Shown: one piece after another, positions 42,724 to 52,153 of the stretch | Layout: each line of letters starts with the position of its first letter | Numbering within the stretch: position 1 is the first letter of the stretch | Program-made: the position numbers and the translations under genes | Origin: Dysgonamonadaceae bacterium | GTDB taxonomy: Bacteria > Bacteroidota > Bacteroidia > Bacteroidales > Dysgonomonadaceae | Direction: 5' to 3' | NCBI GenBank assembly: GCA_031272205.1 | Contig: JAISUH010000060.1 | Coordinates: 1 to 61,296, forward strand | Length of the DNA: 61,296 nt | The notes under the pieces: generated by a model | Seen by the model: only the letters and a program-made list of their open reading frames with translations | What the model was told of the DNA's origin: nothing | The model's database searches: none

Positions 42724-45700
42724 ATGAGAAAAGTATTTATTTCTTTATTATTGGTCTTTACGGCAAACGCTGCGATGCAGGGACAGGATGCGCTGATTAA
42801 CACACTGCGTCAGGAACTTAACCGAAACTATCAGGTTCTCAAAGAACAACCAATACCGGCGTATTATATCTCACTCAGGTATCAGGAATCGACGAACATC
42901 TCTTGTAGAGGCCGGATGGGGCATCTGATAAACACTTCGGGCGAAAGCACCCCTTCGAGGATGCTTACCCCGATGATGCGCGTCGGCTCTCGCGAACTCG
43001 ATAATTCGCACGAGATACGCGGCGCCGATGGCGGAAATATGTCCTTTGGTCGTCCGTACTTCATTCCCGAAGACTATAATCCGACGGTTCTTAAACGCAT
43101 TATTTGGAGTCGTTTGGATCAATTATACAACTCTAATTGTCAACAATATGAAAAGGTTAAAGCTAACATAGCCGTCAAGGTGGAGCAGGAAGATAAATCA
43201 GCCGATTTCAGCGATGACAAACCGGAAAAATACTACGAAAAGCCCCTTCAAAAGGATGTTTTGAAGATCGACCTCAAAACGCTCGAAGACAAGGTGAGGA
43301 AATATTCTGCCGTTTTCAATACCAACGACGACCTTATCGAGGGCTACGCCGTTGTGGAGGCTTCTGCCGTAAGGAAGATTTTCATTGATACTGAAGGACG
43401 CGAAATAGCTGAAAATCAGATTATTTATAATATACAATTACAAGCGGAAACGCAGGCGGAAGACGGCATGCGCATGCCGCTCTTTAAATCATGGTTTGCG
43501 AGTACGATTACAGAAATGCCTTCCGATGACGAGGTCGTTAATGCTGCCCGCGAGATGAGCGCCCTGCTTTCGGAGTTGAAGAAAGCGCCTGTAGCCGAAT
43601 CATTTACCGGACCGGCTCTGCTGGCGCCTGCCGCCGCCGGAGTGTTTTTTCATGAGATTTTCGGACATCGTATCGAAGGTTCGCGTTTGAAACAGGAAAG
43701 CGACGCGCAGACCTTTAAAAAGAAAGTCAACGAAGAGGTGCTGCCCGCACATCTGTCGGTAACTTTCGACCCCTCAAAGAAATACTTCGGCAAAACGCCG
43801 CTCAATGGCTATTATGCTTTCGACGACGAAGGTATTCGCGGACAGCGCGTCGAGGTTGTAAAGAACGGCGTACTGCGAAGTTTTCTGATGTCGCGTACGC
43901 CTATCGACGGTTTTGCACATTCCAACGGACACGGCAGAGCCGCCCCTGCAGCGACGCCCGTTACGCGGCAGTCGAACATGTTTGTCGAAAGCGACCAAAA
44001 ATACAGCGAAGCAGAGCTTGTTAAAATGCTCAAAGAAGAATGTAAGAAGCAAGGCAAAGAGTTCGCGTTCTACTTCAAGGAAGTATCCGGCGGTTTCACT
44101 CAGACCGGTCGAGTGATGCCTAATGCATTTAATATCACGCCATTGCTTGTCTATCGTGTCTTCACGGATGAACGTCCCGACGAGTTGGTGCGCGGCGTTG
44201 ACCTTGTAGGCACGCCCCTCGCCATGTTTGCCCAGATAGAAGCTTGCAGCAAGGAGAAAGGCATTTTCAACGGCTTCTGCGGTGCCGAATCGGGTTCGGT
44301 GCCGGTTGCGACCGTAGCGCCCGCTCTCTTAGTGAAAACCATTGAAACACAAAAGAAAGGCAAGAGCCAGAACAAACAGATGATTCTTCCGAAACCCGCC
44401 GGAGAAACGAAAAGCGTTTATAATGAACCTGTTCTCGACGCTATCAAAGCCGAGACCGACCGCGAAATAGCAGAACTTGCCCTGCCCGGTCTCAAGTCGC
44501 CTTTCTTCATCTCGACCGCTATTGCAGATGTTTTAATAACGAACGTTGTTGCCTCTAACGGTAGTCTGGTTTCTTCCAAAGTCAATCGACAGCGTCCCTT
44601 TGGTTATCGTTTCTTAGTCGGTGATTATCAGCGTACGGACGAGAATTTTCAAGCGAATATTGGTCGAGAGTATAACATGATTATAAGCCTCGACGATACA
44701 CCGGAAGCTATCCGTTACTCGCTATGGCGTGCTTTCGACGGCATCTATAAGGCTACTGCTGAGACTTATGCACAGAAAGAGGCTGCTATTAAGCGACTTA
44801 ATGTGCTGCCCAAAGACTTCGAACTGCCCGACTGGGACAAAACACCCGTTGTGGTGATGACCGACAAACCTGCGCCGTTGCAACCCGTTGACAAGGTTGT
44901 ATTAGAGAAGTATGTCAAAGAAGTTTCCGCAATCTTCAGCGACTATCCGGATATCATAGGCTCAAACGTTGCGATAGAAAACTTGGACTATAGACGTTAT
45001 TTTTATAATACAGAACAATCTGCTATACAGAATGTTAAACGCACAGTTGTCGTGTTTATCAATGCATGGACAATGACTGAGGGTGGTGAAGAAATCAGCC
45101 GTTCGCAGCGAATTGTAGCCGGCGACGTCAACTCGCTGCCTCCGGTTGCCGAAATGCAAAAACGCTGTCGGCAGTTTGCCGAAACGGTCATAGAAGAAAG
45201 AAATGCCAAGAAGATTGATGAGACTTATATCGGACCGGTATTATTTGAGAAAGAAGATGTTACAGGCTCTTTCTATAACCTGTTCTTCCAGAACGGACTC
45301 GAAGCCTCACGCCGACTGTTGACCTCACAGGGCAGTATGTTCAGTCTCAGCGACATCGAAGAACTGATGGGCAAGCGCGTTGCCGCCAAAACCATCACGA
45401 TCGAAGACCTGTCAGGCACGCCGGAATATAACGGAATTAAGTTGCTTGGCTCATACTCGATTGATGCACAGGCTGTTGTTCCGCCAAAACAAATGACGCT
45501 TGTCGAAAAAGGTATTCTGAAGAACCTGTTGAGCGACCGCACGCCAACGCTCGCCGTGCCCCATTCCAACGGTCATGCGTTGACGAATGTGGCAGGTAAC
45601 GATGTGCAGACCTCTACCGGCGTCATTCGGCTGACCGGCAGCGTTATAAAACCATATAATACGCTTAAAGATACGCTGTTGCAACTTGCTGCGGAAGAGG

Positions 45701-45987
45701 GTTACGATTACGCTTTTATCGTTAAAAACGGGGGGGGCTTCTATCGCATCAGCATTGCCGACGGTTCGGAGACGCGTGTCCGTTCTGCTGAATTTCAGGA
45801 TTTTAACCGCAACAGTTTCAAAAAGATAGCAGCTGTTTCGGATAAAGAACAGGTTTACAACGGTTTGGGCAAAGCATCCAATTTAATATCTGTCATCAGT
45901 CCCGATGCCATCCTGTTTGAAGATATTCAAATACGCTTTACTCGCAACGAAAACCTGACCAAACCGCCGGTTGTGCCGCGCGATTAA
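42724..45987 (+). CDS. Secreted tandem TldD/PmbA-like metalloprotease, one active and one degenerate half
   Basis: A 1087-aa protein with a signal peptide at about 1-20. Residues about 25-560 form a complete TldD-like unit. The metal motif is HEIFGH (310-315) within GVFFHEIFGHRIEGSR, followed by ASNGHG-type and SGGFTQTGRV segments, and the third-ligand Cys519 in NGFCGAESGSVPVA. Residues about 570-1070 repeat the same layout, but the metal helix reads GSFYNLFFQNGLEASR (Asn852, Leu853, Asn857) and the Cys segment is absent. In E. coli, TldD carries the metal and TldE (PmbA) does not; they form a heterodimer that digests unfolded peptides. This gene looks like a single-chain, exported version. 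It starts 26 bases after GH51. Confidence 0.85.
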   Translation: MRKVFISLLLVFTANAAMQGQDALINTLRQELNRNYQVLKEQPIPAYYISLRYQESTNISCRGRMGHLINTSGESTPSRMLTPMMRVGSRELDNSHEIRGADGGNMSFGRPYFIPEDYNPTVLKRIIWSRLDQLYNSNCQQYEKVKANIAVKVEQEDKSADFSDDKPEKYYEKPLQKDVLKIDLKTLEDKVRKYSAVFNTNDDLIEGYAVVEASAVRKIFIDTEGREIAENQIIYNIQLQAETQAEDGMRMPLFKSWFASTITEMPSDDEVVNAAREMSALLSELKKAPVAESFTGPALLAPAAAGVFFHEIFGHRIEGSRLKQESDAQTFKKKVNEEVLPAHLSVTFDPSKKYFGKTPLNGYYAFDDEGIRGQRVEVVKNGVLRSFLMSRTPIDGFAHSNGHGRAAPAATPVTRQSNMFVESDQKYSEAELVKMLKEECKKQGKEFAFYFKEVSGGFTQTGRVMPNAFNITPLLVYRVFTDERPDELVRGVDLVGTPLAMFAQIEACSKEKGIFNGFCGAESGSVPVATVAPALLVKTIETQKKGKSQNKQMILPKPAGETKSVYNEPVLDAIKAETDREIAELALPGLKSPFFISTAIADVLITNVVASNGSLVSSKVNRQRPFGYRFLVGDYQRTDENFQANIGREYNMIISLDDTPEAIRYSLWRAFDGIYKATAETYAQKEAAIKRLNVLPKDFELPDWDKTPVVVMTDKPAPLQPVDKVVLEKYVKEVSAIFSDYPDIIGSNVAIENLDYRRYFYNTEQSAIQNVKRTVVVFINAWTMTEGGEEISRSQRIVAGDVNSLPPVAEMQKRCRQFAETVIEERNAKKIDETYIGPVLFEKEDVTGSFYNLFFQNGLEASRRLLTSQGSMFSLSDIEELMGKRVAAKTITIEDLSGTPEYNGIKLLGSYSIDAQAVVPPKQMTLVEKGILKNLLSDRTPTLAVPHSNGHALTNVAGNDVQTSTGVIRLTGSVIKPYNTLKDTLLQLAAEEGYDYAFIVKNGGGFYRISIADGSETRVRSAEFQDFNRNSFKKIAAVSDKEQVYNGLGKASNLISVISPDAILFEDIQIRFTRNENLTKPPVVPRD

Positions 45988-46074
45988 AATATAAAGATGT
46001 ATGATATAAATTGTTGAATGTTACCGGGTGAGAAAAATGATCAACTTTGTCAGGTGATTGATAAGATTTTTTTC

Positions 46075-46082
46075 TACCTTTG
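46075..46082 (+). promoter_or_regulatory. -7 promoter element for the DUF4301 gene
   Basis: TACCTTTG, an exact TAnnTTTG match, 33 bases before the start at 46116. TTTG at 46046 is a possible -33 but the 25-base spacing is long. Confidence 0.5.
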
Positions 46083-46115
46083 AAACATTGATTTTATGCT
46101 TAAAAGAATGGCGCT

Positions 46116-47633
46116 ATGTTTACACCCGAAGACTTGAGTTTACTGAAAGAAAAACAGATTTCGCTGTTGCAAATCGAAACACAATTGAAGGATTTGAAAA
46201 ACGGATTTCCTTTTCTCCGCATTGTGGAGGCTGCTTCAGTTAAAAAAGGCATCTTGCGCGTGCCCGAAAACGACGAAAAAAAATATTTGGATGCTTGGGA
46301 CAGTTACCGCAACGGCAATCGGAAAATCACTAAATTCGTACCCGCTTCGGGTGCGGCAAGCCGGATGTTCAAAGACCTGTTTTCTTTTGCAGATGCGGAT
46401 TATGAGCTTCCCAAAACGAGTTTCGAGAAACAATTTTTCGCCGAAATCGAAAAATTTGCATTCTACGACGAATTAAACAAAACTTGCGTGAAGCTGTACG
46501 GGAAAGATATCCCCTCGCTCACGGACGCCAATCAATACAAACCGATAGCGAAAGCCTTGCTTTCGACTGAGGGGCTGAACTATGGGAACCTTCCCAAAGG
46601 CCTGCTGCTGTTCCATCGTTATCCCGACGGAAACCGCACGCCGGTGGAGGAACACCTGACCGAAGGGGCGCTTTATGCAGCCGACAACAACGGGAAAGTA
46701 AATATCCACTTTACCGTTTCGCCCGAACATCTGCCTTTGTTTAAGCAATTGGTGGCGGACAGAAAAGAAGCTCGTGAAAAGAAATTGAACGCCGTTTTCG
46801 ATATTTCGTACAGCGTACAAAAACCCAACACCGACACTATTGCAGCGGATATGGATCATCAGCCCTTCCGTAACGACGACGGGTCGCTGCTTTTCCGTCC
46901 GGGCGGTCACGGCGCCTTGATTGAGAACCTCAACGATATTGATTCGGACGTGATTTTTATCAAAAACATCGACAACGTCGTTCCCGATCGTTTGAAAGCC
47001 GAAGAGTCGCATTTCAAGAAACTGATAGCGGGCGTATTGGTATCGCTGCAACAACGCGCCTGCGACTACGTCGAGAAGTTGATTTCGGGGAAATATACGC
47101 CGGACGACTTAAATGAAATCCGGACGTTTTTGGAAAACGAATTGGTCATTGTTCCCAACCGCCCCGCCGCAAATGACAAAGAACTGGCATCGTTCCTGCT
47201 GAAAAAACTCGACCGCCCGTTTCGCGTGTGCGGCATGGTGAAGAATGTGGGCGAACCGGGGGGCGGCCCCTTTATCGCCGAGAATCCCGATGGGACGGCT
47301 TCGCTGCAAATCCTCGAAAGCTCGCAGATCGACACGAAAAACGAAAAAGCGATCGCCGCTTTCAAAAACGGTTCGCACTTCAATCCCGTGGACTTGGTGT
47401 GTGGCGTAAAAAACTACAAAGGTGAGAAATACGACTTGACGAAATACGTGGACAAAAATACGGGTTTCATTTCACAGAAATCGAAGGGAGGCAAAGAATT
47501 GAAAGCTCTCGAACTGCCGGGTCTGTGGAACGGCGCGATGAGCGGATGGAACACGGTTTTCGTGGAGGTGCCTATCAGCACGTTTAACCCCGTGAAGACG
47601 GTGAACGATCTGCTGCGTGCGGAGCACCAGTAA
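46116..47633 (+). CDS. DUF4301 family protein
   Basis: A 505-aa cytoplasmic protein with no signal peptide. It matches the Bacteroidota DUF4301 family: KFVPASGAASRMFKDLFSF early, LPKGLLLFHRYPDGNRTPVEEH in the middle (split here at PKG/LLL), FRPGGHGALIENLNDIDSDV, and VGEPGGGPFIAENPDG late. The early Gly-rich GAASRMF and the central RPGGHGALI resemble nucleotide-handling loops, such as those of sugar nucleotidyltransferases, but no function is established to my knowledge. It is transcribed alone, convergent with the Spy-like gene. Confidence 0.85.
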   Translation: MFTPEDLSLLKEKQISLLQIETQLKDLKNGFPFLRIVEAASVKKGILRVPENDEKKYLDAWDSYRNGNRKITKFVPASGAASRMFKDLFSFADADYELPKTSFEKQFFAEIEKFAFYDELNKTCVKLYGKDIPSLTDANQYKPIAKALLSTEGLNYGNLPKGLLLFHRYPDGNRTPVEEHLTEGALYAADNNGKVNIHFTVSPEHLPLFKQLVADRKEAREKKLNAVFDISYSVQKPNTDTIAADMDHQPFRNDDGSLLFRPGGHGALIENLNDIDSDVIFIKNIDNVVPDRLKAEESHFKKLIAGVLVSLQQRACDYVEKLISGKYTPDDLNEIRTFLENELVIVPNRPAANDKELASFLLKKLDRPFRVCGMVKNVGEPGGGPFIAENPDGTASLQILESSQIDTKNEKAIAAFKNGSHFNPVDLVCGVKNYKGEKYDLTKYVDKNTGFISQKSKGGKELKALELPGLWNGAMSGWNTVFVEVPISTFNPVKTVNDLLRAEHQ

Positions 47634-47637
47634 GACA

Positions 47638-47693
47638 TAAAAAAACTTCCCTCAATTCGAGAATCCCTGCGGGGAAACAGAATTAAAGGAAGT
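47638..47693 (-). terminator. Terminator for the Spy-like gene
   Basis: On the minus strand ACTTCC (47693-47688) and AATTC pair with GAATT and GGAAGT (47650-47645) across an internal loop. A run of seven or eight T follows. It lies 33 bases after the stop of the leftward gene. The + strand lacks a T-run, so it seems one-directional. Confidence 0.65.
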
Positions 47694-47725
47694 CTATGAA
47701 CTTGATTAATAAAGGTGATTTGCAA

Positions 47726-48469
47726 TTATTTTGCGCCTCTTTTCTCGGCGTTTTCTTCGCGTCGTTTTTCAAATTCCTTTTTCAACGTTTCCATTTTGTC
47801 TTTACCGATGATTTTTTCGAGAGCGGCGGCTTCAGCTTCGCGTTCTTTTTTCATTTCGGCACGGCGCTCTTCCTGAGATTTTTGTGCGTCTTTTTTCGCG
47901 TTTTCGTGCTTAGCTTTCAAATCGGTGAAATGTTTTACCAAGGCAGTCTGCTGGTCGGCCGTCAAATCCAAGTGTTTGGCCATTCTCGAAGCTTGTTCTT
48001 CGGGCGAAGGCATTTCGAAATTTTGCGGTCTGTCGGGTTTTTGCTGCCCGTCTTTGATAGCAGGAGGAGGTGGTGGTGTTTGCTGATCCTTCTTCGGTTC
48101 GCCCGGTTTTGCTTTCGCATTTGGAGCTTCTCCTCTTTTCGGGCGCAAGCTTTGCCATTTTTCAAATTTTTCGTCCCCGAGAATCGATTTCAATTTGTCG
48201 TTCATTTCTTTCATTCGATCGCCCATTTTCGCTCTTACATCTTCTGTTTTTTGCTCTCCGGCTTCTCTTTCTTTTTGCATTTTTGCGTCCATCTCAGTAT
48301 AGAAAGCCGTAAGGTCTTTCTTTTGCTGATCGGTCAGTTCGAGGCTTTTCGCCATACGTTCCACACGGTCTTCAACCGACAATCGTTCGGGCCTGGATTT
48401 CCCATCGTTTTGCGCCATCAACCCAGTCATAAAAAGGGCTGCACACAGTGATAATAAAACTTTTTTCAT
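47726..48469 (-). CDS. Duplicated Spy/DUF4890-like periplasmic protein
   Basis: A 247-aa exported protein with a signal peptide at about 1-19 (ending TGLMAQ). Two related charged helical units of about 75 residues are joined by a Pro/Gln/Lys-rich linker (about 115-145). Unit 1 has RVERMAKSLELTDQQKKDL and ILGDEKFEKW; unit 2 has QASRMAKHLDLTADQQTALV and IIGKDKMETL. The LTxxQ pattern and coiled helices are those of Spy/CpxP and DUF4890 proteins, small periplasmic chaperones or stress proteins. The tandem copy in one chain is less usual. Confidence 0.78.
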   Translation of the reverse strand: MKKVLLSLCAALFMTGLMAQNDGKSRPERLSVEDRVERMAKSLELTDQQKKDLTAFYTEMDAKMQKEREAGEQKTEDVRAKMGDRMKEMNDKLKSILGDEKFEKWQSLRPKRGEAPNAKAKPGEPKKDQQTPPPPPAIKDGQQKPDRPQNFEMPSPEEQASRMAKHLDLTADQQTALVKHFTDLKAKHENAKKDAQKSQEERRAEMKKEREAEAAALEKIIGKDKMETLKKEFEKRREENAEKRGAK

Positions 48470-48485
48470 AAATCAAAATAAATTA

Positions 48486-48518
48486 TTTGTATTGAACCAT
48501 AAATAAAACTTATCTTTA
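48486..48518 (+). promoter_or_regulatory. Possible promoter for the AlaX-like gene
   Basis: TTTG (48486-48489) and TATCTTTA (48511-48518) are separated by 21 bases. The -7 differs from TAnnTTTG in the last base only. Confidence 0.4.
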
Positions 48519-48599
48519 CTGCTGTTTAGGACACTGTTTTTAGGAATTAGTTTAAGAACAGATGTTTAATTATTGTTAAAACAAAAAAAGCGTCAGAAC

Positions 48600-49055
48600 A
48601 TGGAGTTGAACGAACACAACAAACAGGAATATCCGCCGATGCATACGGCAGAACACATCCTTAACCAGACCGTAGTACGGATGTTTGCTTGCCCGCGTTC
48701 CCACAATGCGCATATCGAAAGAAAAAAGAGCAAATGCGATTATTTTCTCGACAAAGCCCCGACGGAAGAACAGATACGGCAAATCGAAGATAAAGTAAAC
48801 GGCGTCATCAACAGCCATCTGCCGGTTACGGAAGAATTTCTGCCCCTTTCGGAAGCGGCTGAAATTGTGGATTTATCGAAACTGCCTGATAAGGTGTCCG
48901 AAACGCTTCGCATTGTCAGGGTGGGGGATTACGATGCTTGCGCCTGTATCGGCTCTCACGTGGCAAACACGTCGGAGATAGGCCGCTTCAAAATTATCAG
49001 CCACGATTACGAAAACGGGCGTTGGCGGGTGCGTTTCAAATTAGAAGGCGATTGA
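48600..49055 (+). CDS. AlaX-like alanyl-tRNA editing domain protein
   Basis: A 151-aa protein made mainly of the tRNA_SAD (second additional domain) fold found in alanyl- and threonyl-tRNA synthetases. The metal-binding HTAEHIL (HxxxH) is near residue 15, and the second metal site CACIGSHVANTSEIG is near residue 115. It likely hydrolyses mischarged tRNA, such as Ser-tRNA(Ala), in the cytoplasm. The frame is open back to a TTG at 48573; the ATG at 48600 is preferred. It is transcribed away from the Spy-like gene. Confidence 0.85.
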   Translation: MELNEHNKQEYPPMHTAEHILNQTVVRMFACPRSHNAHIERKKSKCDYFLDKAPTEEQIRQIEDKVNGVINSHLPVTEEFLPLSEAAEIVDLSKLPDKVSETLRIVRVGDYDACACIGSHVANTSEIGRFKIISHDYENGRWRVRFKLEGD

Positions 49056-49148
49056 ATTTGTGTGTGCAGAAAATAATTGTTACTTTTACAGCCACTTTTT
49101 TTGTCATAAACGATTCATATTACGAAAAAAAGCAAGAAAATAATACGT

Positions 49149-50021
49149 TTGTCCGTTGCGAAAAATGCCGTTCTGAGCGATGTTCTTTCGCAATATCCCG
49201 AATTGATTCCCATCGTGAACCGGTTCGGCATTTATTTGGGGGTGGGGGATAAAAGTATCGAAAAAATTTGCTCCGAACGGAACATCAGCGAAGATTTTTT
49301 GCTGACGGTACTCAATGTTTATTTGGACGAAGACTACGTTCCGGACGATACCCTGCCACGGCTCGATGCAGGAATGGTTGCCGATTATTTTCACCGTACC
49401 ATCGAAAATTACATCAGAGAACTTGTTCCCAACATCGAGAAACATTTCAATGCGCTGATTGCCATGAGCGGTTCCGACAACAAGGAGCTGAGTCTGCTCC
49501 GCCAAGTTTTTATGCGTTTCAAGGATGAACTCGAATCGCATCTCAAAAACAGTTTGGACAGCGAGTTTGCTTATCCACACGAATTACTGCACGATTTAAA
49601 GAATATCCTTATCAAGCACGTTTCTGGAGAATTTAACCAGAATTTGTGCTATGCCGTCGTCTTTTCCATTACCTCGCTCGAAAAAGATTTGGCTATCCAC
49701 AACAGACTGAGGAAGAAAGTCTTACTTCCTAAGTTAAAGGAGATGGACTTGTCGGATATCAAACAGTTGAACTGTTTCATTTCCGACGACAAACAGTTGC
49801 ATCCCGCCGCAAACGGCGCGTTGTTGAGCCGCAGAGAAAAGGAGATTCTTATCCTCATCGCGCAGGGACGTTTGAATAAAGAGATTGCCGAATTGCTGCA
49901 CATCAGCCTCAACACGGTGCTTACGCACAGGAAAAACATCATCTCGAAAACGGGCATCAAAACCGTTTCGGGACTGACATTTTACTGCATTCAACACGGT
50001 CTGATTGCTTCGGTGAATTAA
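49149..50021 (+). CDS. LuxR-type regulator with RIC/hemerythrin-like N-terminal region
   Basis: A 290-aa regulator. The N-terminus (about 5-55) resembles ScdA_N/DUF1858 of RIC iron-sulfur repair proteins (LSDVLSQYPELIPIVNRFGI, then KSIEKICSERNIS), but the usual Cys pair is replaced by YLGVGDK. A helical region follows (about 75-190) with His/Glu-rich helices (YFHRTIENYIREL, PNIEKHF, YPHELLHDLKNILIKH) that suggest a hemerythrin-like bundle. The C-terminus is a LuxR helix-turn-helix (LSRREKEILILIAQGRLNKEI, then SLNTVLTHRKNI). There is no ATG near the start. TTG at 49149 is used here, and upstream in-frame ATT codons at 49113 and 49119 are alternatives before a stop at 49107. The MFS gene follows after 19 bases. 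Confidence 0.8.
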   Translation: MSVAKNAVLSDVLSQYPELIPIVNRFGIYLGVGDKSIEKICSERNISEDFLLTVLNVYLDEDYVPDDTLPRLDAGMVADYFHRTIENYIRELVPNIEKHFNALIAMSGSDNKELSLLRQVFMRFKDELESHLKNSLDSEFAYPHELLHDLKNILIKHVSGEFNQNLCYAVVFSITSLEKDLAIHNRLRKKVLLPKLKEMDLSDIKQLNCFISDDKQLHPAANGALLSRREKEILILIAQGRLNKEIAELLHISLNTVLTHRKNIISKTGIKTVSGLTFYCIQHGLIASVN

Positions 50022-50040
50022 AACGATTAAATCATTTCCG

Positions 50041-51186
50041 ATGAACTACAAAAAAATAGCTTTCGCCACCGTTTTCGCCGCCATTTTTCTGTTCGGCGTC
50101 TCAATGGTCATTATCGGTTCTATTTTGCCGGAGTTAAAAACGAAATTCGGATTAGACGAAGTGGCGGCCGGTGAACTGTTCCTGATCCTGCCTCTCGGCT
50201 TATTGGTCGGCTCCATCACCTTTGGGCCGATAAGCGACCGCCACGGTTACCGATGGGTGTTGGCTACGGCCTTGCTCTTTCTCGGAATCGGATTTCTTGG
50301 CATCGCGCACGCTACGAATCATGCGTTGCTGAAACTTTGCATATTGTTGTTCGGCATCGGCGGGGGCATTATCAATGGAGCGTCGAGTGCGTTGATTTCC
50401 GATTTGAGTTCCGAAAACGAAAAGATTGCCAACCTGAATCTTTTGGGTGTTTTCTTTGGCGTAGGGGCTTTCCTGACGCCTTTTTTGATGAGTTTCATCA
50501 ATCCTCTGCACCACACGACTTTACTCAATATGGTAGCCATCCTGTGCTTCGTAACAGCTGTCCTGTTTATTGTCGTTCGTTATCCCGAAATTGCGAAAAA
50601 AGAAAAAATATCAATAAAACTTGTCCCCAAGTTCCTGAAAAACAAGTTATTCATGGTTATTTGTTTTTTTCTTTTCTTTCAGTCGGCATTCGAAGCCATT
50701 GTGAACAACTGGGGCGTCTCGTTTTTTATCGGCAGCAAAGGGGCAGGACAGGACAGCGCTTTGCAGGCCTTATCGGCTTCGGTTTTGGGTATGACACTCC
50801 TGAGGATACTGACAGGCGGTGTTCTTCGTCATTTGCGGTATTCGCAATTGATGGGTATTGCGCTCGCATCGTTGACGTCAGGCTTGGTGTTATTGGTTGT
50901 TTCGTCGTCGTTTTACATCAATACGGCCGGTATGTTTTTTATCGGTGCGGGATTATCGGCCGGATTTCCGGTTATGCTGGGGATTGTCGGCGGAATTTAT
51001 AAAGGAGTGTCCGGTACGGCTTTCAGTTTCGCATTGTTTGTGGCGCTTGTCGGGAACATGATCATCAACTATTCCACGGGCGTGTTGGCCAAACAATACG
51101 GGATAGGGATCTTTCCATGGATTGTCGGGACGGAGATCGTGTGTATGGCGCTCTTATTCGTGTATATACTTCGAAACAAGTCTTAG
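50041..51186 (+). CDS. MFS transporter
   Basis: A 381-aa inner-membrane protein with about 12 hydrophobic segments. It shows the family loop between spans 2 and 3 (GPISDRHGYRW) and Gly-rich helices such as LLFGIGGGIINGASSALISD. The 12-span layout without long extra loops fits a secondary transporter of sugars, small metabolites or drugs; I cannot assign a substrate. It lies 19 bases after the LuxR-type regulator, so it may be its target. Confidence 0.88.
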   Translation: MNYKKIAFATVFAAIFLFGVSMVIIGSILPELKTKFGLDEVAAGELFLILPLGLLVGSITFGPISDRHGYRWVLATALLFLGIGFLGIAHATNHALLKLCILLFGIGGGIINGASSALISDLSSENEKIANLNLLGVFFGVGAFLTPFLMSFINPLHHTTLLNMVAILCFVTAVLFIVVRYPEIAKKEKISIKLVPKFLKNKLFMVICFFLFFQSAFEAIVNNWGVSFFIGSKGAGQDSALQALSASVLGMTLLRILTGGVLRHLRYSQLMGIALASLTSGLVLLVVSSSFYINTAGMFFIGAGLSAGFPVMLGIVGGIYKGVSGTAFSFALFVALVGNMIINYSTGVLAKQYGIGIFPWIVGTEIVCMALLFVYILRNKS

Positions 51187-51206
51187 GAATATTAAAATTT
51201 ATAGCG

Positions 51207-51214
51207 TATATTTG
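51207..51214 (+). promoter_or_regulatory. -7 promoter element for cbpA-cbpM
   Basis: TATATTTG, an exact TAnnTTTG match, 21 bases before the start at 51236. The -33 region is not clear. Confidence 0.5.
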
Positions 51215-51235
51215 TAGCAACATTTCAAACAGACA

Positions 51236-52153
51236 ATGGCATATATTGATTATTATAAAGTATTGGGGGTGGATAAAAACGCATCGGCCGACGATATAAA
51301 AAAAGCATATCGCAAGCTGGCGCGGAAACTGCATCCCGACTTGAATCCGAACGATAAGGACGCACACCGGAAGTTTCAGGAGTTGAACGAGGCCAACGAG
51401 GTGCTCAGCGATCCTGACAAGCGTGCTAAATACGATAAATACGGTGAGAACTGGCAACACGGCGAAGAGTACGAAAGAGCGCGGCAGCAACAACGTCAAT
51501 GGAGCGGTCAGAGTGGCGGAGATGGGCAAACATTCTACACATCGGGCGATTTTTCGGACGACGATTTTTCCGATTTCTTCCACTCCATGTTCGGAAGCGG
51601 TTTTTCGCAACGGACAACGGGTTCCCGCACCAGAAAATACAAGGGAGGCGACTATCAGGCCGAATTGCGGCTCTCGCTTCGCGATGCCCTGCAAACGCGA
51701 CAGCAGACGCTCACGGTGGATGGAAAAAACATCCGCATCACCATTCCGGCGGGCGTGAGCGACGGGCAAAAAATAAAATTGGGCGGTTATGGCCGGCCCG
51801 GTGTGAACGGCGGCCCTAACGGAGACCTGTACATTACCTTTGTTATCGATGAAGACCCCAAATTTAAACGTTTGGGAGCAGACATTTACACCGATGCCGA
51901 TATCGATTTATACACTGCCGTTTTGGGTGGAGAGGTTACGCTCTATACCCTCAACGGACAGGTGAAACTGCAGGTGAAATCCGGTACACAACCCGATGCC
52001 AAAGTGCGCCTCAAAGGGAAAGGCTTTCCCGTTTACAAAAAAGAAGGACTATATGGCGACTTCTATGTAACGTGGAAAGTGCGTCTGCCGGAAAATCTTT
52101 CGGACAAAGAAAAAGAATTGTTTACCGAATTAGCTAAAATCAGGCAAAAATGA
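51236..52153 (+). CDS. cbpA: CbpA-type DnaJ-family co-chaperone
   Basis: A 305-aa class B J-domain protein. The J domain (about 1-70) has the Hsp70-activating HPD in [17 protein letters not shown] Gly/Ser/Gln-rich linker follows, with no Cys-rich zinc-finger domain, and then the two beta-sandwich client-binding domains ([35 protein letters not shown], split here at KGF/PVY). It partners with DnaK in stress. It overlaps the next gene by four bases (ATGA); that gene is its modulator CbpM. Confidence 0.93.
   Translation: MAYIDYYKVLGVDKNASADDIKKAYRKLARKLHPDLNPNDKDAHRKFQELNEANEVLSDPDKRAKYDKYGENWQHGEEYERARQQQRQWSGQSGGDGQTFYTSGDFSDDDFSDFFHSMFGSGFSQRTTGSRTRKYKGGDYQAELRLSLRDALQTRQQTLTVDGKNIRITIPAGVSDGQKIKLGGYGRPGVNGGPNGDLYITFVIDEDPKFKRLGADIYTDADIDLYTAVLGGEVTLYTLNGQVKLQVKSGTQPDAKVRLKGKGFPVYKKEGLYGDFYVTWKVRLPENLSDKEKELFTELAKIRQK

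Noticed and set aside
45988-46074. Terminator after the TldD-like gene
   Set aside because: Weak complementary patches exist near 46036-46064, but no stem longer than a few bases followed by a T-run with good pairing could be drawn.
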